DNA of 64,000 bases from NCBI RefSeq assembly GCF_012034245.1, contig NZ_JAATEO010000028.1, forward strand, positions 18,363 to 82,362, read 5' to 3'. Shown here piece by piece: positions 9,226-17,845 of the stretch; position 1 is the stretch's first letter; every line of letters starts with the position of its first letter. The position numbers were made by a program, and so were the translations under genes. The stretch is from Micromonospora thermarum (GTDB taxonomy: Bacteria; Actinomycetota; Actinomycetes; Mycobacteriales; Micromonosporaceae). The notes beneath the pieces are model-generated. The model searched no databases and had not been told where the DNA came from. It saw only the letters and a list, made by a program, of their open reading frames with translations.

Positions 9226-9984
9226 ATGACCTACGATCTGTCACCCACGTCGTCCACGTACGGGTCGGAGTCCACGAACGGGGGCGGGGCGCGCGAGCAG
9301 GCCCGCCAGGTGGGCTCGGAGGCCAAGCAGGCCGGCGGGGCGGTCGCCGAGACCGCCAAGGAGCAGGGCCGGGAGGTCGTCGGCGAGGCCCGCCGGCAGG
9401 CCCGGAACCTGTACGGAGAGGCGCGCACCCAGCTCGCCAGCCAGACCGGTGAGCAGCAGCGCCGCGCCGCCGGCGGGCTCCGCTCGCTGGCCGACGAGAT
9501 GCGCACGATGGCCGAGCAGGGCGGCCAGGCCGGCCCGGTGAGCGAGCTCGCCCGCCAGGCCGCCGACCGCGTGCACGGCGTCGCCGGCTGGCTGGAGCAG
9601 CGCGAGCCCGGCGACATCATCGCCGAGGTGCGCGACTACGCCCGCCGCAACCCGGGCACCTTCCTGGTCGGCGCCGCCGTGCTCGGCGTGCTCGCCGGCC
9701 GGCTGACCCGCAACATCTCGGCCGCGAGCGACTCCGACGGCGGGGCGTACGGCTCCCGCGCCGGCTACGACCCCGAGCAGGCGGCGGTCATCCCGACCGC
9801 GCGGGCCGTGCCGGAGCAGATCCCGCCGGGCGGCTACCTGGACCCGACCCCGGGCGCGTACGTCGACCCGCAGGCCACGACCAGCTACGCCGACCCGGCC
9901 GGTGGCACCGGGCAGCCGCTGCCCCCGCCGACCCGGACCGACCCGCTGCCCGGTGTGCCGACGAGCGGGACCACCCGTCCGTGA
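9226..9984 (+). CDS. YqjD/ElaB-like Ala/Glu-rich membrane-anchored protein
   Basis: The 252-residue protein has a long hydrophilic Ala/Gln/Glu/Arg-rich amphipathic region (about 20-130). A single C-terminal-type anchor RNPGTFLVGAAVLGVLAGRL lies near 143-162, followed by a Pro/Tyr/Asp-rich tail. The RNP-anchor arrangement resembles DUF883 (ElaB/YqjD) proteins, which tether stationary-phase ribosomes to the membrane in E. coli. That likeness is by inspection only. It is followed after 31 bases by a holin-like YqjE homologue, supporting the comparison. The SD GGAAGGGA precedes the ATG at 9226. Confidence 0.75.
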   Translation: MTYDLSPTSSTYGSESTNGGGAREQARQVGSEAKQAGGAVAETAKEQGREVVGEARRQARNLYGEARTQLASQTGEQQRRAAGGLRSLADEMRTMAEQGGQAGPVSELARQAADRVHGVAGWLEQREPGDIIAEVRDYARRNPGTFLVGAAVLGVLAGRLTRNISAASDSDGGAYGSRAGYDPEQAAVIPTARAVPEQIPPGGYLDPTPGAYVDPQATTSYADPAGGTGQPLPPPTRTDPLPGVPTSGTTRP

Positions 9985-10015
9985 GCGGCCGAGTCATCCG
10001 AAGGGAGGCGGCGGC

Positions 10016-10444
10016 ATGACCACGCCGGGATATCACCCGCACGACGCGGACGAGGTCCGCAACAGCTCCATCGGTGAGCTGATGCGCCAGGTCACCAGCG
10101 ACCTGTCGACGCTGATGCGGCAGGAGGTGGAGCTGGCCAAGGCCGAGATCCGTGCGGAGGGCAGGAAGGCGGGCAAGGCGGCCGGCTTCTTCGGCGGCGC
10201 CGGGTTCGGTGGCTACATGGTGGCCCTGTTCCTCTCGCTCGCCCTCTGGGCCGGGCTGTCCAACGTGATGGACGCCGGCTGGGCGGCCCTGATCGTGGCC
10301 GTCCTCTGGGGCGCGATCGCCGCCGTCCTCTACTCCATGGCGAAGAAGAACGCGGAGCGTATCCGCGGCCTCAAGCAGACCAACGAGAGCGTGCAGCGGA
10401 TCCCCGACGCGCTCAAGCCGCACCCGCAGGAGGTCACCCGATGA
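10016..10444 (+). CDS. Phage holin family / YqjE-like protein (PF07332)
   Basis: A 142-residue protein with the signature SIGELMRQVTSDLSTLMRQEVELAKAEI, then two membrane helices (about 61-85 and 91-110) and a short basic tail. It belongs to the family named Actinobacterial Holin-X, to which E. coli YqjE also belongs. It is not expected to be a phage lysis gene, since no phage genes are nearby. The start ATG at 10016 has SD AAGGGAGG. It overlaps the next gene by four bases (ATGA), indicating coupled translation. Confidence 0.88.
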   Translation: MTTPGYHPHDADEVRNSSIGELMRQVTSDLSTLMRQEVELAKAEIRAEGRKAGKAAGFFGGAGFGGYMVALFLSLALWAGLSNVMDAGWAALIVAVLWGAIAAVLYSMAKKNAERIRGLKQTNESVQRIPDALKPHPQEVTR

Positions 10445-11091
10445 GCACGGACCCGGAGCAGATCCGCCGGGAGATCGAAGCCACCCGCAGCAACCTGAGC
10501 TCCGATGTGGACGCGCTGGCGTACAAGGTCAGCCCGTCGCGCATCGTCGACGACCGCAAGCAGCGGGTCCGCGGCGCGCTGCAGAATGTGAGGGACAAGG
10601 TGATGGGAACCGCGTCGGATCTCGGCCACAGCACGAAGCACGGCGCCCACGCCGTCGGCGACCAGGCGTCCTCGGCGGCCTCCACCGTCAGCGACAAGGC
10701 GCACTCGGCCGCCTCGACGGTGAGCGACGCCGCGCACCGGGCGCCCCAGGCGATCCGGCAGAAGTCGGAGGGCAACCCGCTCGCCGCCGGCCTGATCGCG
10801 TTCGGTGTCGGCTGGCTCGCCTCGTCGCTGATCCCGGCCACGCAGCGGGAGCAGCGGGTGGCGACGCAGGTCAAGGAGCGCGCCGGTGAGCACGCCGGTG
10901 TGGTCAAGGAGAAGCTGACCGAGGTCGCCCAGGAGGTCAAGGAGGAGCTGCGCGAGCCGGCGCAGCACGCCGCCGAGTCGGTGAAGTCGACCGCTCAGGA
11001 CGCCGTGCAGACGGTCAAGGACGACACGCGCTCCGCCGCGCAGGACGTCAAGGACCAGGCCCAGCAGTCCCGCGAACAGGTGCGCCACTGA
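10441..11091 (+). CDS. DUF3618 domain protein
   Basis: The 216-residue protein starts with the DUF3618 signature DPEQIRREIEATRSNLSSDVDAL. Ala/Ser/Lys repeat segments follow (STVSDKAHSAASTVSD), then one hydrophobic helix (LAAGLIAFGVGWLASSLI, about 117-134) and a long Lys/Glu/Gln-rich helical tail. The repeats recall LEA-like stress proteins. It ends the three-gene membrane operon and is followed by a palindromic repeat element. Function is unproven; a structural role at the envelope under stress is inferred. Confidence 0.85.
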   Translation: MSTDPEQIRREIEATRSNLSSDVDALAYKVSPSRIVDDRKQRVRGALQNVRDKVMGTASDLGHSTKHGAHAVGDQASSAASTVSDKAHSAASTVSDAAHRAPQAIRQKSEGNPLAAGLIAFGVGWLASSLIPATQREQRVATQVKERAGEHAGVVKEKLTEVAQEVKEELREPAQHAAESVKSTAQDAVQTVKDDTRSAAQDVKDQAQQSREQVRH

Positions 11092-11112
11092 CCGTGCGGC
11101 GCCTCCCCTCCG

Positions 11113-11182
11113 CGATCTTGCACTTTGGGCCCCCCGAATGCCCAATTCGATCCGGTATGACCGGGCACGAAGTGCAAGATCG
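11113..11182. repeat. Palindromic intergenic element, copy A
   Basis: The left arm CGATCTTGCACTT (11113-11125) and right arm AAGTGCAAGATCG (11170-11182) are perfect inverted repeats separated by 44 bases. Three related elements of nearly the same length occur at 35519, 45987 and 55718. This copy lies in the 199-base gap between the DUF3618 and SRPBCC genes. Confidence 0.9.
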
Positions 11183-11290
11183 GGGGGTGGGGTGGAGGAG
11201 GGGTGTCTGTCGTTTCGGTGTGCTCCTCCCGGGTAGCGCAGCCCCGAGGCGGGCGGCCCATCCCCGGGCCGCCCGGGTGGAGGAGACGTG

Positions 11291-11926
11291 ATGACCAGCA
11301 ACGGAACGAGGTGGGCGCTGCTCGGCGCCACCACGGTGACGGCGGTCGGCGTCGCTCGCGCGGTGGCCCGCCGGCGGCACCGGCACCAGCCCGAGCGGCG
11401 GAACGGCTGGTATGTGGTGCGGCGCGGGGTGACCGTCGACCGGCCGGTGGAGGCGGTGATCGGCTTCTGGACCGACCGGGGGCGTATGGACCGCGCGCTG
11501 GCGGAGTGGGCGACGCTGGAGCAGATCGACGACAACCGGTGGCGCGCCGTGGCGACCGAACCCGGTGGCGTGGGCACGCAGTGGCGGGCCGAGATCACCG
11601 TCGAGGGGCCGGGCCGGCTGCGCTGGCGGGTGACCGAGGGGCCGAAACAGGAGGGCACGGTCGAGCTGGTGCCCGCACCGCAGGGTCGGGGCACCGAGAT
11701 CCGGGCCGAGCTGCGGTACCGGTCCGGCCCGCTGCGCCGGGCGATCGGCCTGGCCACCAGCCACGAACCGGACCTGGCGCTGCGCGACACCCTGCGGCGG
11801 GTCAAGTCGCTGGTCGAGTGCGGCCAGGTGATCGACACCCGGCGCGACCCGTCCGGGCGCAGCCCGGCACAGGAGAAGGCCACCGACAAGGTCCGGGAGA
11901 AGCTCATGGCGGGAGGACGGGCGTGA
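11291..11926 (+). CDS. SRPBCC family (polyketide cyclase/dehydrase-like) protein
   Basis: The 211-residue protein has an N-terminal hydrophobic segment (WALLGATTVTAVGVARAVA) followed by a START/Bet v1-like SRPBCC fold. Recognisable elements are VTVDRPVEAVIGFWTD, the GTQWRAEITVE strand and a C-terminal helix DTLRRVKSLVECG. Such domains bind hydrophobic ligands in a deep cavity. The stop overlaps the start of the zinc alcohol dehydrogenase by four bases, so the two are translationally coupled and may act in the same pathway. ATG 11291 is preferred over GTG 11288 because of the GGAGGAGA SD. Confidence 0.85.
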   Translation: MTSNGTRWALLGATTVTAVGVARAVARRRHRHQPERRNGWYVVRRGVTVDRPVEAVIGFWTDRGRMDRALAEWATLEQIDDNRWRAVATEPGGVGTQWRAEITVEGPGRLRWRVTEGPKQEGTVELVPAPQGRGTEIRAELRYRSGPLRRAIGLATSHEPDLALRDTLRRVKSLVECGQVIDTRRDPSGRSPAQEKATDKVREKLMAGGRA

Positions 11927-13092
11927 AGGCGCTGTGCTGGGAGGGCGTCGGCAAGCTGGCCGTACGCGACGTGCCGGAACCGCACATCCGCGCCGAGGGC
12001 GACATCGTCGTGCGGGTCCGGGCGAGCAGCGTCTGCGGCTCCGACCTGCACCTCATCAACGGGTTCGTGCCGGCGACGCGGGAGGGCGACATCCTCGGCC
12101 ACGAGTTCATGGGCGAGGTCGTGGAGACCGGGCCGGGCGTACGCCGGCTGAACGTCGGCGACCGGGTGGTCGTCGGCTCGGTGGTGGCGTGCGGCGGCTG
12201 TTGGTACTGCCGCACCGAGCAGTACTCGCTCTGCGACAACTCCAACCCCCAGCCGGTCTTCGCCGAGAAGATGTGGGGGCACTCGCCCGCCGGCATCCTC
12301 GGCTACTCGCACGCCGCCGGCGGCTACTCCGGCGGCCACGCCGAGTACGTGCGGGTGCCGTTCGGCGACATCGGGGCGTTCAAGGTGCCCGACGGGGTGC
12401 CCGACGACTCGGTGGTGTTCGCCTCCGACGCGATGCCGACCGGGTGGATGGCCGCCGACTTCTGCGGCCTGACCGGCGGCGAGGTGGTCGCGGTCTGGGG
12501 TGCCGGCGGGGTCGGCCAGATGGCGGCACGCGCCGCGCAGCTGCTCGGCGCCGAGCGCGTCATCATGGTCGACCGGCTGCCGGAACGGCTGGCCACCGCC
12601 GCCGACCGGCTCGGTGTGGAGACCGTCAACTACGCGGAGACCGACGTCCTGGAGGCGCTGCGGGAGATGACGGCGGGCCGGGGCCCGGACGCGTGCATCG
12701 AGGCCGTCGGCATGGAGTCGCACGACGTCGGCCCGGCGTACGCGTACGACAAGGCGAAGCAGACCGCCCGGATGCAGACCGACCGGCCCACCTCCGTGCG
12801 GCAGGCCATCATGGCGTGCCGCAAGGGCGGCACGGTCAGCATCGTCGGCGTCTACGCCGGGGTGATCGACAAGTTTCCGCTGGGTGCGGCCATGAACAAG
12901 GCCCTCGTGCTGCGGATGGGGCAGATGCACGCCCAGCGCTACATCCCCATGCTGCTGGACCGGGTCGCGGCCGGCGAGATCGACCCCGGCTACCTGGCCA
13001 CCCACCCGATGCCGCTGACCGAGGGCGCCCGCGGCTACGAGATCTTCGAGAAGAAGGAGGAGGGCTGCCTCCGTACCGTCCTGCATCCCTGA
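11923..13092 (+). CDS. Zinc-dependent alcohol dehydrogenase (formaldehyde-dehydrogenase-like MDR)
   Basis: A 389-residue medium-chain dehydrogenase. The catalytic zinc site is SVCGSDLH with GHEFMGEV. The structural zinc lobe is present in part as CGGCWYCRTEQYSLCD, and the Rossmann motif is VWGAGGVGQMAA. The extended insert after the structural zinc (NPQPVFAEKMWGHSPAGILGY) is typical of the FDH-like clade, which oxidises alcohols or aldehydes with NAD. The substrate is unknown. GTG 11923 overlaps the stop of the SRPBCC gene. It converges with the P450 gene across a shared hairpin. Confidence 0.9.
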   Translation: MKALCWEGVGKLAVRDVPEPHIRAEGDIVVRVRASSVCGSDLHLINGFVPATREGDILGHEFMGEVVETGPGVRRLNVGDRVVVGSVVACGGCWYCRTEQYSLCDNSNPQPVFAEKMWGHSPAGILGYSHAAGGYSGGHAEYVRVPFGDIGAFKVPDGVPDDSVVFASDAMPTGWMAADFCGLTGGEVVAVWGAGGVGQMAARAAQLLGAERVIMVDRLPERLATAADRLGVETVNYAETDVLEALREMTAGRGPDACIEAVGMESHDVGPAYAYDKAKQTARMQTDRPTSVRQAIMACRKGGTVSIVGVYAGVIDKFPLGAAMNKALVLRMGQMHAQRYIPMLLDRVAAGEIDPGYLATHPMPLTEGARGYEIFEKKEEGCLRTVLHP

Positions 13093-13106
13093 CCGGCCCG
13101 CGTCGC

Positions 13107-13125
13107 GCGCCCCGACCGGGGGCGC
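13107..13125. terminator. Hairpin between convergent ADH and P450 genes
   Basis: GCGCCCC (13107-13113) pairs with GGGGCGC (13119-13125) around GACCG. It sits in the 41-base gap between two convergent stop codons and could serve both strands. The stem is short. Confidence 0.45.
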
Positions 13126-13133
13126 GGGGCGGG

Positions 13134-14381
13134 TCAGGCGGTGCGGCGGACGCCGGTGACGACGAAGCCGCTGGCCGGCAGCGTCGGCATCCGGCCGAGG
13201 TCCACGGCCAGCTTCTGCGGCGGTACGTCGTACGCCATGGCGCTGGTCAGGTTGGTCACCGCGCGTTTCATCAGCGCGATGGTGATCCACTCGCCGGGGC
13301 ACCGGTGTCCGGTGCGGTGCTCACCGCCGCCCTGCGGGACGAAGCTGAACGGGTCGCCGCGCCAACCGATGAACCGCTCCGGGCGGAACTCCTCCGGCGA
13401 GGGCCAGAGCGCCCGGTGGTGGTTGGTGCCGTACAGGTCGAGCAGCACCCGGCGGCCCTCGGGGAAGTGGTAGCCCTGCCAGTCGAAGGAGCGCCGTACC
13501 CGGGCCGCGGCGACCGGGAAGAACGGGTAGTACCGCCGTACCTCCTGGACGAAGCTCTCGGTGGTCTCCTCGCTCTCGCCGACCCGGTCCCGCCAGGCGG
13601 GGTGGTCATGCAGGGCCAGGGCCGCGAAGACGACGAAGCGGTCCACCGCGACGGTGGGGCGCAGCACGTTCAGCAGCTCCACCGCGGCGATCCGGCGGGG
13701 GAGGAGGCGGCCCTCGACATCCCGGTGCTCGGCGATGACCCGCAGCGCGCTGCCCTCCGGCGCGGGCAGCGTGCCGGCGCGCACCCGCTCGACCAGGTCG
13801 CCGGCCCAGCGCTCGCCGCGGACCCGGCCGAGCAGGCCCCTCCAGTGGCTCGGGCCGAGCGCCGCAGCGCTGTCGATCATGGCGTGCAGTTCGGCGGTAC
13901 GCCGGTTCACCTGCGACTCCGCCAGCGGCACGCCCGCCCAGGCGCAGACCGCCCGGGTGATGATCCGGGCCACCTCCGGGTAGAGCACCACCGGCCCGGA
14001 GCGCTCCCAGACCGGGATCCGGGCCCGCCACTCGTCGTCGAAGAGCTGGCCGAGCCGGTTGATCCCGCTGGGCGTCATGATCGACACGAACATGGCCTTG
14101 CGGACGGCGTGCGCCGCGCCGTCGAGGCCCTGCACCCCGCCGACACCGGTGAGCGTGCGCTGGGCCCGCATCGGCATCGCCCCCGCGCGGATGAAGCGCT
14201 CGGTGTCGTAGAACAGCTCGGCGGCCGGCCTGCCGCGCAGGCAGATGGTGGTCTCCAGCAAAAGGCGGGTGGTGAAGATGTCCGTGCCGTAGCGGTCGCA
14301 CCGGTCACTGATGAACCGGTAGCCGGAGCGCAAAAAGGACAAGGTGCTCTCCGGGCTGCGGTCCACCGGCATCGTCGCCAT
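13134..14381 (-). CDS. Cytochrome P450 of the CYP152 (fatty-acid peroxygenase) type
   Basis: The 415-residue protein has the heme ligand Cys361 in GHRCPGE. It also has the hallmark Arg241-Pro242 in LLNVLRPTVA, which replaces the usual acid-alcohol pair of the I helix. The opening DRSPESTLSFLRSGYRFISDRC and the segment EVRRYYPFFP...VLLDLYGTNHH match Bacillus P450-BSbeta and OleT-like enzymes. Known CYP152 enzymes use hydrogen peroxide to hydroxylate or decarboxylate fatty acids without a redox partner, and no ferredoxin gene is nearby. Which reaction occurs cannot be read here. The SD lies in GTCAGGAGGAG upstream of the ATG. Confidence 0.92.
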   Translation of the reverse strand: MATMPVDRSPESTLSFLRSGYRFISDRCDRYGTDIFTTRLLLETTICLRGRPAAELFYDTERFIRAGAMPMRAQRTLTGVGGVQGLDGAAHAVRKAMFVSIMTPSGINRLGQLFDDEWRARIPVWERSGPVVLYPEVARIITRAVCAWAGVPLAESQVNRRTAELHAMIDSAAALGPSHWRGLLGRVRGERWAGDLVERVRAGTLPAPEGSALRVIAEHRDVEGRLLPRRIAAVELLNVLRPTVAVDRFVVFAALALHDHPAWRDRVGESEETTESFVQEVRRYYPFFPVAAARVRRSFDWQGYHFPEGRRVLLDLYGTNHHRALWPSPEEFRPERFIGWRGDPFSFVPQGGGEHRTGHRCPGEWITIALMKRAVTNLTSAMAYDVPPQKLAVDLGRMPTLPASGFVVTGVRRTA

Positions 14382-14577
14382 CGCTCCTCCTGACGCAGCT
14401 CGTCCGCCCGACCGCTTCTACCCGGGCCAGCGCCCCTGAATCCACCACGCCGTCCATATCACCGGCGGCGCGCGCTGGGAGGGGCCCACGGGGTACGGCG
14501 CTGGCCCCTCCCACGGGCGCGGAAACCTGGTTGGCTTCCGGGGAGCGGTGCCGGACGGCCGGCCACGGGGAGGGCGA

Positions 14578-14964
14578 ATGCGGGACAACAGATCGCCGCA
14601 CTGGCGGCAGCGACGGATGAGGCCGGTCATCGGCGGGGCCGGCGACCACCCACTCCTCGCGCCGCCGCGCCGCCGCCCGGCGCGACCGGCCCGGTTCTAC
14701 ACCGTGCACCTCGGCTTCACCGCGGCCGGCGGGTCCGTGGCACGTGAGCTGGCGGTGGGGTACGCGGAGGCCCTGAGCCTGCTCCGGCCCGAGGTGGTGC
14801 TCGGCGCGGCCGCCCTGTCGCCGGCGGACGCGTGGCACCGGGCCGAGCGGCTCTTCTGCGGGGCCTTCGGCCCGGACGGCGAGCGCTGCGTCGACGTGGC
14901 CGGCCACCCCGGCTTCCACCACGCGTCCGGCCCGGGCGGCCTCGGCTGGGGCGACGGTGACTGA
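14578..14964 (+). CDS. Hypothetical protein
   Basis: An open frame of 128 codons with GC-rich third positions and a GGGGAGGG SD eight bases before ATG 14578. The N-terminal third is Arg/Pro-rich. The centre reads FYTVHLGFTAAGGSVARELAVGYAEALSLLRPEVVLG, and two cysteines occur in the C-terminal half. I recognise no family and predict no membrane segment. It converges on the DUF397 gene with only six bases between stops. Moderately likely to be real, judging by codon bias and ribosome binding site. Confidence 0.6.
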   Translation: MRDNRSPHWRQRRMRPVIGGAGDHPLLAPPRRRPARPARFYTVHLGFTAAGGSVARELAVGYAEALSLLRPEVVLGAAALSPADAWHRAERLFCGAFGPDGERCVDVAGHPGFHHASGPGGLGWGDGD

Positions 14965-14970
14965 CCGATG

Positions 14971-15189
14971 TCAGTCGAGGTCGAACTCGCCGTCCTGGGC
15001 GCCGGCGACGAAGGCGTCCCACTCGGCCTGGGTGAACACGAGCACCGGCCCGTCCGGGTCGGCGGAGTTGCGCATGCCGATCAGGTCGTCGACGAACGCG
15101 ACCTCGACGGCGGCGTCGGAGGTGTCGCCGTCGGCGCGCTGCCAGACCGCCCGGGAGAGGTCGAAGTCGCCCTTGGGGTGCGTCGTCAT
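14971..15189 (-). CDS. DUF397 domain protein
   Basis: A 72-residue protein containing the DUF397 core: W-Q-R, VEVAFVDDLIGMRNSADPDGPVLVFTQAEWDAFVAGA. These small proteins are abundant in filamentous actinobacteria, usually next to an XRE-type regulator, where they behave like anti-regulator partners. No such regulator is adjacent here, so this copy is an orphan. A strong SD (GGAGGAAT) precedes the ATG at 15189. Confidence 0.9.
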   Translation of the reverse strand: MTTHPKGDFDLSRAVWQRADGDTSDAAVEVAFVDDLIGMRNSADPDGPVLVFTQAEWDAFVAGAQDGEFDLD

Positions 15190-15257
15190 GGTCCATTCCT
15201 CCAGTACCGCAGGTCGGGGGAGCGCAGGTCGGAATCCCCATCGGGCAGGATAAGCGG

Positions 15258-17774
15258 ATGCCGAGCCTGACCCGTGTAGAGGCGACCGCGCGTGCCGCGG
15301 TGATTACCGTCGAGTCCTACCAGGTGGACCTCGACCTGACCGGCGGCGGCGAGCTGTTCCGCTCGCACGTCACCATCCGGTTCCGGGCGACCCCCGGTGC
15401 CGCCACGTTCGCCGAGTGCAAGCCCGCGACCCTGCGGTCGGCCCGCCTCAACGGCGTCGAGCTCGATCCGGCCACGCTGGACGACAACCGGCTGCCGCTG
15501 TCCGACCTCGCCGAGCACAACACGCTGACGGTCGAGGCCGACATGGCGTACTCGAACACCGGCGCGGGCATGCACCGGTTCGTGGACCCGGCGGACGGCG
15601 AGACGTACCTGTACGCGATGTCCTTCCTCGACGACGTGCAGCGGCTCTTCGCCGCGTTCGACCAGCCCGACCTGAAGGCCCCGGTCACCCTCACGGTCAC
15701 CGCCCCGGAGCACTGGACGGTCGCCGCCAACGGCGAGCTGGCCGCCACCCCGCGTCCCGGCCGGTGGGAGTTCGCCCCGACCGCGCCGCTGGCCACGTAC
15801 TTCGTCTCGCTGATCGCCGGGCCCTGGCACGTGCGGCGCGACGAGCACGACGGTGTCCCGCTCGGCGTCTTCTGCCGCCGCTCGCTCGCGGACCACCTGG
15901 ACTCCGACATCGACGAGGTCTTCACCGTCACCAAGCAGTGCCTGGACCGGTTCCACGAGCTCTTCGCCGAGCGTTACCCGTTCGGCAAGTACGACCAGGC
16001 GTTCGTGCCGGAGTTCAACGCCGGCGCCATGGAGAACCCGGGCCTGGTGACCATTCGCGACGACTACGTCTTCCGTTCGGCCGTCACGGACAGCCAGCGC
16101 GAGCTGCGGGCCACCACCATCGCGCACGAGATGGCGCACATGTGGTTCGGCGACCTGGTCACCATGCGCTGGTGGGACGACCTGTGGCTGAACGAGTCGT
16201 TCGCGGAGTACCTGGGCACGAGGGTGACCGCCGAGGCCACCCGCTTCGACCGGGCGTGGACGACGTTCGCCATGCGGCGCAAGGCCTGGGGCTACGCGGC
16301 CGACCAGCGCCCGTCCACCCACCCGGTCGCACCGGAGGAGGTGCGCGACGCCGCCGAGGGCCTGCTCAACTTCGACGGCATCTCGTACGCGAAGGGCGCC
16401 AGCGTCCTGCGGCAGCTCGTGGCGTGGCTCGGCGACGACGCCTTCCTGGCCGGCCTCAACGCCCACTTCGCGAAGCACCGGTTCGGCAACGCCACCCTGG
16501 CCGACCTGCTGGGCAGCCTGTCCGCGGCGAGCGGGCGGGACCTGACCGGCTGGGCCGACCGGTGGCTGCGCGCGGCGCAGGTCAACACGCTGCGCGCCGA
16601 GGTCACCGTCGACGCCGACGGTCGCTACACCGAGGTGGCGGTGGTGCAGAGCGCCCCCGAGTCCCACCCCCTGCTGCGTCCGCACCGGATCGGCGTCGCC
16701 CGGTACGCGGCCGACGGCTCCGTCGCGCACGCCGAGGTCGACCTGGACCCGGACGCCGACGGCGGCCGGACGGTGCTCGCCGAGCTGGCCGGGGCCCCGG
16801 CCGCCCGACTGCTGCTGCCCAACGCCGGTGACCTGACGTTCGCCAAGATCCGTCTCGACCCGGCCTCGGCGGACGCCGTCCCGCTGGTGCTGCCCGGCCT
16901 GGCGGACCCGCTCGCGCGGGCGCTGCTCTGGGGCGAGGCGCTGGACGTCGCGGCCGACGGGGAGCGACCGGTCGCCGCCCTGGTGGGGCTGATCGCCGCC
17001 GCGCTGCCCGCGGAGACCGAGGTGGTGATCGCCGAGGACGTGCTCACGTTGAGCCGCTCGCTGGTCGACCGCTATCTCGACCCGCTGGCCCGGGAGGCGG
17101 CGCTGGTCCGTGTCGCCGGTGCCTGCCGCCAGCTGCTGGACACCGCTCCGGCGGGTGGGTCGTTGCAGCTCGCGGCGGCCCGGGGTTGGATCGCCGCGAC
17201 CACCGACGCCGACCTGCTGACCGGCTGGCTGGCCGGCCGGGACGTGCCGCCGGGGCTCGCCGTCGACGCCGAACTGCGCTGGGCGGTGCTGGGCCGGCTG
17301 GTGGTGCTCGGGGCGGCGGGCCCGGCGGAGATCACCGCCGAGGCGGCGGCGGACCGGAGCGCCGCCGGCGCCGAGCGGGCCGCCCGCTGCCGTGCCGCGC
17401 TGCCCGACCCGGCCGCCAAGCAGGCCGCCTGGGAGATCGTCGTGGCCGACACCGAACTGTCCAACCGGCTGGTCGAAGCCACGGCCGAGGGCTTCTGGCA
17501 GCCGGAGCAGGCCGAGCTGACCAGCCCGTACGTGACGCGCTACTTCGCGGACATGCCGGCCGCCGCGCAGCGCCGTACGCCCTGGGTGGCGGACCGGATC
17601 GCGGCCCTGGCGTTCCCGCGCTACGCCGTCGCGCAGACCACCCGGGAGGAGGTCGCGGCGCTGCTCGCCCGCGACGACCTCACGCCCGGTCTGCGCCGGC
17701 GCGTGGTCGACGCCGACGACGACCTGCGGCGCGCCCTGGTCGCCCGCACGGCCGTCGCCGCCGCCGCGGCCTGA
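15258..17774 (+). CDS. pepN: Aminopeptidase N (M1 metalloprotease)
   Basis: The 838-residue cytosolic zinc aminopeptidase removes N-terminal residues from peptides. The exopeptidase motif GAMEN is present, and the zinc site is H290-E-M-A-H294 with the third ligand E313 in NESFAEY. The long C-terminal ERAP1-like helical domain is complete, and length agrees with actinobacterial PepN. The ATG at 15258 has AGGA 11 bases upstream. It is divergent from the DUF397 gene across 68 bases and is followed by a long hairpin. Confidence 0.96.
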   Translation: MPSLTRVEATARAAVITVESYQVDLDLTGGGELFRSHVTIRFRATPGAATFAECKPATLRSARLNGVELDPATLDDNRLPLSDLAEHNTLTVEADMAYSNTGAGMHRFVDPADGETYLYAMSFLDDVQRLFAAFDQPDLKAPVTLTVTAPEHWTVAANGELAATPRPGRWEFAPTAPLATYFVSLIAGPWHVRRDEHDGVPLGVFCRRSLADHLDSDIDEVFTVTKQCLDRFHELFAERYPFGKYDQAFVPEFNAGAMENPGLVTIRDDYVFRSAVTDSQRELRATTIAHEMAHMWFGDLVTMRWWDDLWLNESFAEYLGTRVTAEATRFDRAWTTFAMRRKAWGYAADQRPSTHPVAPEEVRDAAEGLLNFDGISYAKGASVLRQLVAWLGDDAFLAGLNAHFAKHRFGNATLADLLGSLSAASGRDLTGWADRWLRAAQVNTLRAEVTVDADGRYTEVAVVQSAPESHPLLRPHRIGVARYAADGSVAHAEVDLDPDADGGRTVLAELAGAPAARLLLPNAGDLTFAKIRLDPASADAVPLVLPGLADPLARALLWGEALDVAADGERPVAALVGLIAAALPAETEVVIAEDVLTLSRSLVDRYLDPLAREAALVRVAGACRQLLDTAPAGGSLQLAAARGWIAATTDADLLTGWLAGRDVPPGLAVDAELRWAVLGRLVVLGAAGPAEITAEAAADRSAAGAERAARCRAALPDPAAKQAAWEIVVADTELSNRLVEATAEGFWQPEQAELTSPYVTRYFADMPAAAQRRTPWVADRIAALAFPRYAVAQTTREEVAALLARDDLTPGLRRRVVDADDDLRRALVARTAVAAAAA

Positions 17775-17780
17775 CCGGTC

Positions 17781-17812
17781 CCGGCCGGCGCGGGTCCTCC
17801 CGCGCCGGCCGG
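17781..17812 (+). terminator. Hairpin downstream of pepN
   Basis: CCGGCCGGCGCGGG (17781-17794) pairs perfectly with CCCGCGCCGGCCGG (17799-17812) around TCCT, seven bases after the pepN stop. Confidence 0.75.
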
Positions 17813-17845
17813 ACGGGCCCAGGGCAGCCGGAGCGGGGCCCGGCC

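Noticed and set aside
10016..10444. Holin annotation as evidence of a prophage
   Set aside because: No integrase, capsid, tail or lysin genes are present; the family includes the chromosomal YqjE.
10330..13302. A 990-codon open frame on the minus strand over DUF3618, SRPBCC and alcohol dehydrogenase genes
   Set aside because: It is the complement of genes with clear motifs and overlapping start-stop junctions, and it runs through an intergenic palindrome.
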